Assembly: GCA_021205365.1 (NCBI GenBank)
Contig: JAJPXP010000017.1
Location: 1-64,000 of the forward strand
Source: Clostridia bacterium
GTDB taxonomy: Bacteria; Bacillota; Clostridia; Oscillospirales; Butyricicoccaceae
DNA: 64,000 nucleotides
Reading direction: 5' to 3'
The position numbers and the translations under genes were made by a program. This document shows, piece after piece, positions 29,915-38,082 of this stretch; position 1 is the stretch's first letter, and each line of letters starts with the position of its first letter. The notes under the pieces were generated by a model. That model saw nothing but the letters and a program-made list of their open reading frames with translations, searched no databases and was not told the DNA's origin.

Positions 29915-29927
29915 ACGGCGGTTTTCT
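29887..29927. terminator. bidirectional terminator
   Basis: aaaaccgccgttcacattcactgtgaacggcggtttt. Confidence 0.85.
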
Positions 29928-29943
29928 CTTGTCTGTATGCAAA

Positions 29944-30744
29944 TCAGATAAACCTGTAAATTGCCTTTGCTACGCCGTCATTGTCATTGGTATCTGTAAC
30001 GAACTTTGCCAGATGCTTCACCGCATCATCGCCGTTCCCCATGACAACCGGCATACCGGCAATCTTCAGCATATCCGAATCGTTATCACTATCGCCCACT
30101 GCCATGACCTGTTCCATGGAAATACCCATGACATCGGCCAGCTCCTGTAATGCCACGCCTTTATTGATCCCTGCGGGCATGACTTCGAAGTTATTTTCTG
30201 CGGACCGGGTGATATGAATGCCGGGAAGCTGGTTGATCTCTCCCAGTGCTTCCGCCAAAACATTGACATCGCCGCGGGCAAATACCTTGGAAACAGGAAA
30301 TTTATTTTCACGAATGGTAGCTGCAATATCTGGCAGGACCACCTTGCTTGCCCAGAAACCTTCTGTCCGCTTGGTGCTGCACAGAATTTCATCCGAATAT
30401 GGGTTCAGATACAAGCGGTCACCTACATAAATCATAACGGTAACCGGGCGGTTTTGCACCGCTTCTGCTACCTTTGCGCCGATATCCCATGGCATTGCCC
30501 ATTCCTTGACATTACGGGAATTGCGTACATCCGAAATTGCAGCGCCGCCAGCGGAAATCAGCAGGGAAGACGCACCGATTTCCCTGGAAAAGACTGCTGC
30601 TTCCCCGACAATACGCCCCGTACAGACAATCACTTTCACACCCTTGCTGCGTGCATATGCCACCGCTTCCACCGTGGATGGCAGTATATCTATATTGCTG
30701 GTCAGCACAGTGCCATCCAGATCAAGTGCAATCAAACGATACAT
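29944..30744 (-). CDS. Cof-type HAD-IIB family hydrolase
   Basis: MYRLIALDLDGTVLTSN; VMAVGDSDNDSDMLKIAGMPVVMGNG. Confidence 0.93.
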   Translation of the reverse strand: MYRLIALDLDGTVLTSNIDILPSTVEAVAYARSKGVKVIVCTGRIVGEAAVFSREIGASSLLISAGGAAISDVRNSRNVKEWAMPWDIGAKVAEAVQNRPVTVMIYVGDRLYLNPYSDEILCSTKRTEGFWASKVVLPDIAATIRENKFPVSKVFARGDVNVLAEALGEINQLPGIHITRSAENNFEVMPAGINKGVALQELADVMGISMEQVMAVGDSDNDSDMLKIAGMPVVMGNGDDAVKHLAKFVTDTNDNDGVAKAIYRFI

Positions 30745-30807
30745 CTTTTATATCCCCTTTCATATGATATATTTGCAATGAGGCGCTGCGTCTCACGCCA
30801 CTGCATA

Positions 30808-31611
30808 TTACAGTACAATCTGCAGTACAATTGCCCCACCAATAAACAGTACCGCAGCCAGTGCACAGACCGCATCATCCCTGCCGAATCTCAACTGGCG
30901 CAGACGGGTGCGTCCGGTATCTCCCCGGTACAGGCGGCATTCCATCGCAGTTGCCAGCTCATCGGCACGGCGGAACGCGGACACAAACAGTGGAACCAAA
31001 ATCGGCACCAACGCTTTTGCCCGATGCAGGAGATTTCCATTGTCGAAATCCGCACCACGGGCACGCTGTGCGCTCATAATTTTGTCGGTTTCCTCTACCA
31101 GCGTTGGAATAAAACGCAATGCCAGCGACATCATCATCGCCAGCTCATGCACAGGCGCATGAACCTTTTTCAATGGGGAAAGCAGGCGTTCCAGGCCATC
31201 TGTCAGCTGGATGGGGGATGTGGTATAGGTCAGCAGAGACGCCCCGACAACCAGCAGAATCAGCCGCACCACGATCAGCGCTGCCTTATTGACACCAGCC
31301 GAGGTAATGCTCAATGGGCCTGCACGCCACAAAAGCTCGCCGCCTGCTGTCATAAACAAATTGAGCACAGCGGTAAAAAGGATGATAAAAACCAACGGCT
31401 TCAATCCGCGCATCACCATGCGAAGCTTTAGCCTTGCAATATAAACCATTCCGACAATGCATACGGCCAAAACCGCAAACGGGACCCATTCATTGCACAC
31501 AAATAGGGCAATAATGACCGCCATGACCAGCAGGATTTTGGTTCTCGGGTCAGCACGATGCAGTATCGATGTACCCGGAAAATATTGTCCCAGCGTAATA
31601 TCCTTCAGCAT
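30808..31611 (-). CDS. ecfT: energy-coupling factor transporter transmembrane protein EcfT
   Basis: SILHRADPRTKI; ARGADF...R signature; follows two ECF ATPases. Confidence 0.93.
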   Translation of the reverse strand: MLKDITLGQYFPGTSILHRADPRTKILLVMAVIIALFVCNEWVPFAVLAVCIVGMVYIARLKLRMVMRGLKPLVFIILFTAVLNLFMTAGGELLWRAGPLSITSAGVNKAALIVVRLILLVVGASLLTYTTSPIQLTDGLERLLSPLKKVHAPVHELAMMMSLALRFIPTLVEETDKIMSAQRARGADFDNGNLLHRAKALVPILVPLFVSAFRRADELATAMECRLYRGDTGRTRLRQLRFGRDDAVCALAAVLFIGGAIVLQIVL

Positions 31612-32492
31612 CCTTTTCCCCCTATCCTGCAGGCAAGCAGCTGTACCATTGCCTGCTCTACCGTAAAGCAGTTTGCTTTCACCGGAATGCCGCGCTTGCG
31701 TAGCTCCATCATAATTTTTGTCACCTGCGGCACGGTCAGGCCGGAACGTTCCAATGCTTCCGCCTGTGAAAATACTTCAGCTGGTGTCCCGGTCAGGAAA
31801 ATACGGCCTTCCTGCATCACAACCAGACGGGATGCAACCCGTGCGGCATCCTCCATGGAATGGGTGACAAGGATAATCGTTGTTCCCCGCTTGTCATGCA
31901 GCCCGCGGATTAAATCAAACATTTCCTCCCGGCCTGCCGGGTCGAGCCCGGCTGTCGGTTCATCCAGAATCAGGATCTCCGGCTGCATGGCAATGACGCC
32001 CGCCAGTGCAACACGGCGTTTCTGCCCGCCGGACAGTTCAAAGGGAGATTTCTCACTGATTTCCTGCGGAAGGCCAACTGCCTCCAGGGCATCACGGACC
32101 CGCTGGGTGATTTCATCATGCTCCAGCCCCATATTCATCGGCCCATAAGCAATATCCTGCCCAACGGTTTCTTCAAACAGCTGGTATTCCGGATACTGGA
32201 ACACCAGCCCGATCTGGAACCGGACTGCGCGTAAATCCGCGGATTTTGCGAAAATATCCTGTCCATGAAAAAAAACCTGCCCGCTGGTCGGCTTTAACAG
32301 GCCGTTCAAATGCTGAATCAATGTAGATTTGCCGGACCCGGTGTGCCCAATAATCGCAATAAATTCACCTTTTTTCACGCTGAGGCTGACATGATCCAGC
32401 GCTTTGTGTTCAAACGGCGTCCCCTTGCTGTAAACATGGCTCAGCCCGCGCACATCAAGAATCGGCCTTTCCGGTTCAGGACGGATCATTTC
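31605..32492 (-). CDS. ecfA2: energy-coupling factor transporter ATPase (EcfA2)
   Basis: IGHTGSGKSTL, LSGGQKRRVALAGVIAMQPEILILDEPTAGLDP. Confidence 0.9.
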   Translation of the reverse strand, partial: EMIRPEPERPILDVRGLSHVYSKGTPFEHKALDHVSLSVKKGEFIAIIGHTGSGKSTLIQHLNGLLKPTSGQVFFHGQDIFAKSADLRAVRFQIGLVFQYPEYQLFEETVGQDIAYGPMNMGLEHDEITQRVRDALEAVGLPQEISEKSPFELSGGQKRRVALAGVIAMQPEILILDEPTAGLDPAGREEMFDLIRGLHDKRGTTIILVTHSMEDAARVASRLVVMQEGRIFLTGTPAEVFSQAEALERSGLTVPQVTKIMMELRKRGIPVKANCFTVEQAMVQLLACRIGGKGC

Positions 32493-32494
32493 CA

Positions 32495-33352
32495 TCAGAG
32501 GTATCCTCCTTTCAGCCATGCTTCCAGACGGTCTGCACATTCCTCTACTGTCAGGGCATCGGTTTCCAGCCCTGCATGGAGGTTATCATTCAATGATTCC
32601 AGCAGCTGGACGCTCTGCGGCGCTGCCAGACCAAGGGAATGCAGCTTTTTCGTCTGGACGAAAATTTCCCGCGGGGGACCGTCCAGCACCAAATGCCCAT
32701 TTTCCAGTACGGCAACACGCTCCGCCTGTACCGCTTCATCCATATGGTGGGTAATCAGCACAATGGTAATATGCTTTTCCTCATGCAGGGTGTGCAGCAC
32801 GCGCATGACATCGGCACGTCCCTGCGGGTCGAGCATTGCCGTCGGTTCGTCCAGAACGATGCACTTGGGCTCCATCGCCAGCACGCCCGCAATCGCAATC
32901 CGCTGCTTCTGTCCGCCAGACAGCAGATGCGGTGCATGCATTCGGTATTCATACATACCAACCAGCTTTAAGGCCGCGTCCACACGGCGGCGGATTTCCC
33001 TGGGGGCAATCCCCATATTTTCCAATCCAAAGGCAACGTCCTCTTCCACAACGGTTGCGACGATCTGGTTGTCCGGATTCTGGAACACCATACTGCAGGC
33101 GCTGCGGATATCCCACAGCTTGTCCTCATCCATGGTATCCATGCCATCCACCCAGACCTTGCCGCCGGAAGGCAGTGCAATCGCATTGCAGTGCCGGGCA
33201 AAGGTGGATTTACCGGAACCATTGCGTCCGAGAACCGCCGCAAACTGTCCATATGGAATGTGTAGATTGACTCCATCCAGCGCCAGATGCGTTGCATGGG
33301 AAAAATCAGTATAACGGTAGGTCAGGCCGTCTGCCTGTATCATGAATGACAT
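32495..33352 (-). CDS. ecfA1: energy-coupling factor transporter ATPase (EcfA1)
   Basis: LGRNGSGKSTFARHCNAI, LSGGQKQRIAIAGVLAMEPKCIVLDEPTAMLDP. Confidence 0.9.
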   Translation of the reverse strand: MSFMIQADGLTYRYTDFSHATHLALDGVNLHIPYGQFAAVLGRNGSGKSTFARHCNAIALPSGGKVWVDGMDTMDEDKLWDIRSACSMVFQNPDNQIVATVVEEDVAFGLENMGIAPREIRRRVDAALKLVGMYEYRMHAPHLLSGGQKQRIAIAGVLAMEPKCIVLDEPTAMLDPQGRADVMRVLHTLHEEKHITIVLITHHMDEAVQAERVAVLENGHLVLDGPPREIFVQTKKLHSLGLAAPQSVQLLESLNDNLHAGLETDALTVEECADRLEAWLKGGYL

Positions 33353-33395
33353 AAAATCGCTGCTTTCCATACTAAAACTCTATCAAATGCCGTAA

Positions 33396-34265
33396 TTATC
33401 GGTTCGGATTGACCCAGCGTGCTGTATTGCCGCAGGGCAATGCATACCCGGTGGACTTTACCGGAAGCCCCAGCTCCTGGCAGTCAATTTTGCCGCCAAA
33501 ACGGGATGCTACCGTGGTACCGAGGATATATCCCATAACTGCAGGCGCAAGGCCAGTGGAATAGCTGTTAACCAGCATGAACAACGGGTCATCCGACAAC
33601 ACCTGCGAGGTCAGATGGATAAAGTCCGCAATGTCCTGTTCAATCTTCCAGACCTGTCCGGTCGGCCCTCTGCCATAGCTCGGCGGGTCCATGATAATGC
33701 CATCATATTGATGCCCGCGTCGGATTTCACGCTCTACAAATTTCTTGCAGTCATCCACAATCCAGCGGACGGGACGGTCTGCCAGCCCGGATGCAACGGC
33801 GTTTTCCTTTGCCCACTGTGTCATGCCCTTGGAAGCATCCACATGGCATACGCTCGCGCCTGCCGCCGCCGCTGCCAGCGTGGCTCCGCCGGTATAGGCA
33901 AACAGGTTCAGCACACGGACAGGCTTATCTGACTTGCGGATTAGCTGGTCAATATAATCCCAGTTCGCTGCCTGCTCCGGGAACAGGCCCGTATGCTTGA
34001 AGTTCATCGGCTTGATATGGAACGTCAATTCCCGGTAATGAATGTCCCACTGGGACGGTAATTTTTTAATATTCCATTTACCGCCGCCGGAAGAGGAGCG
34101 GTGATAGGTTGCATCTGCCGTTTTCCATGCAGAAACACCCTTCTGCTTCGGCCAGATCGCCTGCGGGTCCGGACGTACCAGAACCTGTTTTCCCCAGCGT
34201 TCCACTTTCTCGCCGTCTCCGCAGTCCAGCACCTCAAATTCCTTCCATTTATCTGCAATCCACAT
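33396..34265 (-). CDS. class I SAM-dependent methyltransferase (RlmI/RlmK-like)
   Basis: VLNLFAYTGGATLAAAAAGASVCHVDASKGMTQWAKENA; IIMDPPSYGRG. Confidence 0.85.
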   Translation of the reverse strand: MWIADKWKEFEVLDCGDGEKVERWGKQVLVRPDPQAIWPKQKGVSAWKTADATYHRSSSGGGKWNIKKLPSQWDIHYRELTFHIKPMNFKHTGLFPEQAANWDYIDQLIRKSDKPVRVLNLFAYTGGATLAAAAAGASVCHVDASKGMTQWAKENAVASGLADRPVRWIVDDCKKFVEREIRRGHQYDGIIMDPPSYGRGPTGQVWKIEQDIADFIHLTSQVLSDDPLFMLVNSYSTGLAPAVMGYILGTTVASRFGGKIDCQELGLPVKSTGYALPCGNTARWVNPNR

Positions 34266-34279
34266 ATGATATCTCCATG

Positions 34280-36301
34280 TTATTTTTTCTTCGGTGTTGC
34301 CCAGCCCGCCTTGCGTTTTGGCTGACGCTGCACCGTTCTCTGTTCTGCCCTGCCGGTATTCCTGCCATGGCCGGTATTTTTCCTATTGTCCCGCCTGTCA
34401 TGCTTGCCCTGTGGCTTCCCATCATGGGGATTTCGTTTCTTTCCCTGTTTGCCCTGCGGCTTTGCACGGTGCAGATGGGCGAAATGCTCATTCGGCTTTG
34501 GATGGATCAGGCAGTCACGGGTATAGCCAATCAGGTCTTCACGTCCTGCCTGCAGCAGCGCTTTGATCACAACTGCACGCTTGTCGGGCCTTCTCCACTG
34601 CAGCAGTGCGCGCTGCATTTCCTTTTCCTCCGGTGTCTTGGCCACGTATACCGGCTTCATCGTCCGGGGGTCCACACCGGAATAATACATCGCTGTGGAC
34701 AGGGTTCCCGGCGTCGGATAAAAATCCTGTACCTGCTGGGGCATATAGCCCACAGAATTGAGATATTCCGCCAGCTTCACCGCATCCTGCAGCTCTGCCC
34801 CCGGATGGGATGACATCAGGTACGGCACCAGATACTGTTTTTTGCCTAGCTTCGCGTTAATACGCTCATAGCGTTCTTTGAACCGTTTATAGACATCAAA
34901 CGACGGTTTTCCCATATAATACAGCGCGTGATCGCTCATATGCTCCGGCGCAACCTTTAGCTGGCCGCTGATATGATATTTGACCAGCTCCAGGAAAAAT
35001 GCATCGTTATCATCCGCCATCATATAGTCATACCGCAGGCCGGAACGGACAAAAACCTTCTTAATGCCCGGGATTTCGCGCAGCTTGCGCAGTAAGGTCA
35101 GATAATCGGTATGATCTGCACGCAGATTCGGACAGGCCTTTGGGAACAGGCAGCGTTTATTCTGGCAAAGCCCATGTTTTTCCTGCTTTTCGCAGGCAGG
35201 AAAACGGAAATTCGCCGTCGGGCCGCCGACATCATGGATATATCCCTTGAACTCCGGGTGCTGTGCGATGCGTTTTGCTTCTGCAACCACAGATTCATGG
35301 GAGCGGGAGGAGATATACCGCCCCTGATGAAAGGCGAGCGAACAGAAATTGCAGCCGCCAAAGCAGCCTCTGTTATGGATAATAGAAAACTGCACTTCTG
35401 CAATGGCCGGCACGCCGCCGACAGCATCATAAGATGGATGATACGTCCTCTGATAGGGCAGTCCATAGACCCAGTCCATTTCCTGGCTTGTCAATGGAAC
35501 CGACGGTGGATTCTGCACCAGCAGCCGGTGCCCGTGCTTCTGGACAATTGCCTTGCCGGTAATATGGTCCTGCTGTTCATATTGGATTTTCACCGATTCG
35601 GCGTATTTGACCTTATCCGCCAGCGTTTCCTCCCATGACGGACACCACACTGCCGGATAGGAAATATCCTCCTGATTTTTGGTAAAATATGCAACGCCGC
35701 GGATATTTTTTGCAACGTCTGCGCCATGCTTGCCTGCCTTGAGGTTGGCTGCAATTTCCAAAACGGATTTTTCACCCATACCAAACATCAGGCCATCTGC
35801 ACCCGTATCCTGCAGGATGGATGGCATAATCCGGTCGGCCCAGTAATCATAGTGGGCAAACCGGCGCAGGCTTGCTTCCAGGCCGCCCAGATACACCGGA
35901 ACATCCGGAAATGCTTTGCGGGCCAGCTTTGCGTAAACAGTCACAGCTCGGTCCGGACGTTTTCCGCCCACGCCGCCGGGAGAATAGGAATCATCGTGGC
36001 GGCGTTTCTTTGCCGCTGTATAATGCGCAACCATCGAATCAATATTGCCGCTGTTGACCAGCACCGCATACCGCGGGCGCCCCATCGCCACAAAATCTGC
36101 TTCCGAGCGGAAATCCGGCTGGGATAGCACAGCAACCCGATAGCCCGCATCCTCCAGCACACGGGAAATGACAGCCGTGCCAAAGGACGGATGATCGACA
36201 TAGGCATCCCCTGTTACCAACAGGAAATCACAGTAATACCAGCCGCGCTCCAGCATATCTTCTTTTGAAATCGGCAGGAAGCCGCCCTGTTTCTTCGCCA
36301 T
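34280..36301 (-). CDS. YgiQ family radical SAM protein
   Basis: FSIIHNRGCFGGCNFCSLAFHQGR radical-SAM CxxxCxxC; DFYPTPGTLSTAMYY. Confidence 0.93.
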   Translation of the reverse strand: MAKKQGGFLPISKEDMLERGWYYCDFLLVTGDAYVDHPSFGTAVISRVLEDAGYRVAVLSQPDFRSEADFVAMGRPRYAVLVNSGNIDSMVAHYTAAKKRRHDDSYSPGGVGGKRPDRAVTVYAKLARKAFPDVPVYLGGLEASLRRFAHYDYWADRIMPSILQDTGADGLMFGMGEKSVLEIAANLKAGKHGADVAKNIRGVAYFTKNQEDISYPAVWCPSWEETLADKVKYAESVKIQYEQQDHITGKAIVQKHGHRLLVQNPPSVPLTSQEMDWVYGLPYQRTYHPSYDAVGGVPAIAEVQFSIIHNRGCFGGCNFCSLAFHQGRYISSRSHESVVAEAKRIAQHPEFKGYIHDVGGPTANFRFPACEKQEKHGLCQNKRCLFPKACPNLRADHTDYLTLLRKLREIPGIKKVFVRSGLRYDYMMADDNDAFFLELVKYHISGQLKVAPEHMSDHALYYMGKPSFDVYKRFKERYERINAKLGKKQYLVPYLMSSHPGAELQDAVKLAEYLNSVGYMPQQVQDFYPTPGTLSTAMYYSGVDPRTMKPVYVAKTPEEKEMQRALLQWRRPDKRAVVIKALLQAGREDLIGYTRDCLIHPKPNEHFAHLHRAKPQGKQGKKRNPHDGKPQGKHDRRDNRKNTGHGRNTGRAEQRTVQRQPKRKAGWATPKKK

Positions 36302-36594
36302 ATGCTCCTCATTTCCCATCATGCGTCTAATTCAACATTTATCATACCACAGCAGGACACAAGATGATACGGGATTTTATCACGAATTTGCCTGTTATTT
36401 TGTTGAGAAATTCCAACATCTGTGTCAACTCCTGTAACGCAGATATCTAATTCTTGTCTTTTCTCAACCAGCGGTTGCCCCATCCCGTTGATTTTCCGAC
36501 GAACGGTTGTACCCGAACCAACTACTGTTCCCTTGTCCTGCCCCTTTACAAGCGGTACAATAATACCATAAAACAGGAAAGGAGGATTCTGGTA

Positions 36595-37080
36595 ATGAAT
36601 CAACTCGGCAAACGAATTGCAACGCTGCGCAAGCAGCGCGGCATCACACAGGAAACGCTGGCAGAAGCTTTGGGCGTCTCCCCTCAGGCAGTGTCCAAGT
36701 GGGAAACCGACAATTCCTGCCCGGATATATCTCTGCTTCCAAAGCTGGCTTCTGAACTGGGTGTGACAGTGGACGCGTTATTATCCGATGGTATGCCGGT
36801 GCAGCTCGTCCCAAAAGAACAGCGCAAATCCGTTGATGATATGATGCTGCATGTCACCGTTGACTCCCCCAAGGGAGATAAAGTGCGTGTCAATCTGCCG
36901 ATGACACTGGTGAAAATCGGCCTGGAAATCGCTAAATTTATCCCGCAGACCAAGGACGCGGACATCATCAAACAAATTGATATTGAACAGATTCTGCTTA
37001 TGGTAGACAGCGGTCTGATCGGCAAGCTGGTGGAAGTGGAAGCTGCCGACGGTACAACCGTTGAGGTTGTCGTAGAATGA
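36595..37080 (+). CDS. helix-turn-helix (XRE) transcriptional regulator with C-terminal DUF/SHOCT-like domain
   Basis: MNQLGKRIATLRKQRGITQETLAEALGVSPQAVSKWETDNSCPDISLLPKLA; RBS aaaggagg. Confidence 0.88.
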   Translation: MNQLGKRIATLRKQRGITQETLAEALGVSPQAVSKWETDNSCPDISLLPKLASELGVTVDALLSDGMPVQLVPKEQRKSVDDMMLHVTVDSPKGDKVRVNLPMTLVKIGLEIAKFIPQTKDADIIKQIDIEQILLMVDSGLIGKLVEVEAADGTTVEVVVE

Positions 37081-37316
37081 AAATTTTTATCAAAAAACGA
37101 TTCCCTCTCATCATCTATGTTCCCAACCGGCTGCTTTGCAGCCGGCCGGTCTCCGCCATCATTGCGCATGCAATCCAACGGGACGGCATCCCGATCGACC
37201 GCCCCACACTCGCCCGCCTGCTCCGGCAGTGCTGTGATATCTTTGCGCAGCACTCCGGGCTGGATTTCGTAGAAGTATATGCCAGTGACGGGACACAGAT
37301 ACACATCAGGCTGTAG
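37077..37316 (+). CDS. hypothetical protein, translationally coupled to the HTH regulator
   Basis: ATGA overlap with upstream stop; domain resembles the C-terminus of the upstream regulator (FVEVYASDGTQIHIRL vs LVEVEAADGTTVEVVVE). Confidence 0.65.
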   Translation: MKIFIKKRFPLIIYVPNRLLCSRPVSAIIAHAIQRDGIPIDRPTLARLLRQCCDIFAQHSGLDFVEVYASDGTQIHIRL

Positions 37317-37380
37317 GCATAGCTGGTATCCCCGGTTCTTCCATCATACCAGGGGATACCGAAACAAATATTCAGACACA

Positions 37381-37419
37381 AAACCGCCGCTTTCTGCAAC
37401 AGAAAGCGGCGGTTGTTTC
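37381..37419. terminator. bidirectional terminator
   Basis: aaaccgccgctttctgcaacagaaagcggcggttgttt. Confidence 0.8.
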
Positions 37420-37435
37420 CATTTTCAGCAATCCA

Positions 37436-37942
37436 TCAGTCGTTTACATATGCTGCAACGATCTGTCCGATATACATCTTGTGATAATCCGGTGTTTCGT
37501 ATGCCCTGTCGAAAATCGGCTGATCTGTGCAGTTTTCCGGCGGCAGCTCCTGTGCATACATCTTCTTGCACACCAGGGTATAAGCAGCTTCCTCAAAGGT
37601 CGGGCAGCCGTCAACCACAGCCGCAGTCAGTCGGGATTCCTTCAGCTTATCGATATCACGTCCGGACTTGCTGCCTGCCAGTTGCAGCGCCTTCTGGTGG
37701 CCCGGCTTCAGGGAAGTCAGCGTAAACATGTCATTGTCTTCCATATAGCCAAAGGTATGGCGGGAATGGCGGACATAGACCGTGACAGCAGGCTTAAACC
37801 AAAGTTCACCGATCATGCCCCAGTTAATGGTCATGAAATTGAAATCATCTTCCTTGCCGGCAGCCAGCAGCATCCACTTATTGCAAACTTCATCAATCAC
37901 GTTGCCCGGCAGCTCGGTCGGTTCAATCTTACGGAAAGACAT
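37436..37942 (-). CDS. flavin reductase family protein
   Basis: FNFMTINWGMIGELWFKPAVTVYVRHSRHTFGYMEDNDMFTLTSL. Confidence 0.82.
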   Translation of the reverse strand: MSFRKIEPTELPGNVIDEVCNKWMLLAAGKEDDFNFMTINWGMIGELWFKPAVTVYVRHSRHTFGYMEDNDMFTLTSLKPGHQKALQLAGSKSGRDIDKLKESRLTAAVVDGCPTFEEAAYTLVCKKMYAQELPPENCTDQPIFDRAYETPDYHKMYIGQIVAAYVND

Positions 37943-38082
37943 AATAATACAACCTCCTCATGTTGTTGATGGTTTTATCTTACTATAACTTAGGGAGAAT
38001 ATGCAAGACCTGTGCGCTATACAGCAGGAGATTTCAGAGAAGCGGATTGTCGCCCCAGCGTGCCAGCCGTACAATGCCATCA

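Noticed and set aside
30214-31431. 405-aa plus-strand ORF opposite HAD hydrolase and ecfT
   Set aside because: His/Gln/Cys-rich composition typical of antisense frames; spans two clear minus-strand genes.
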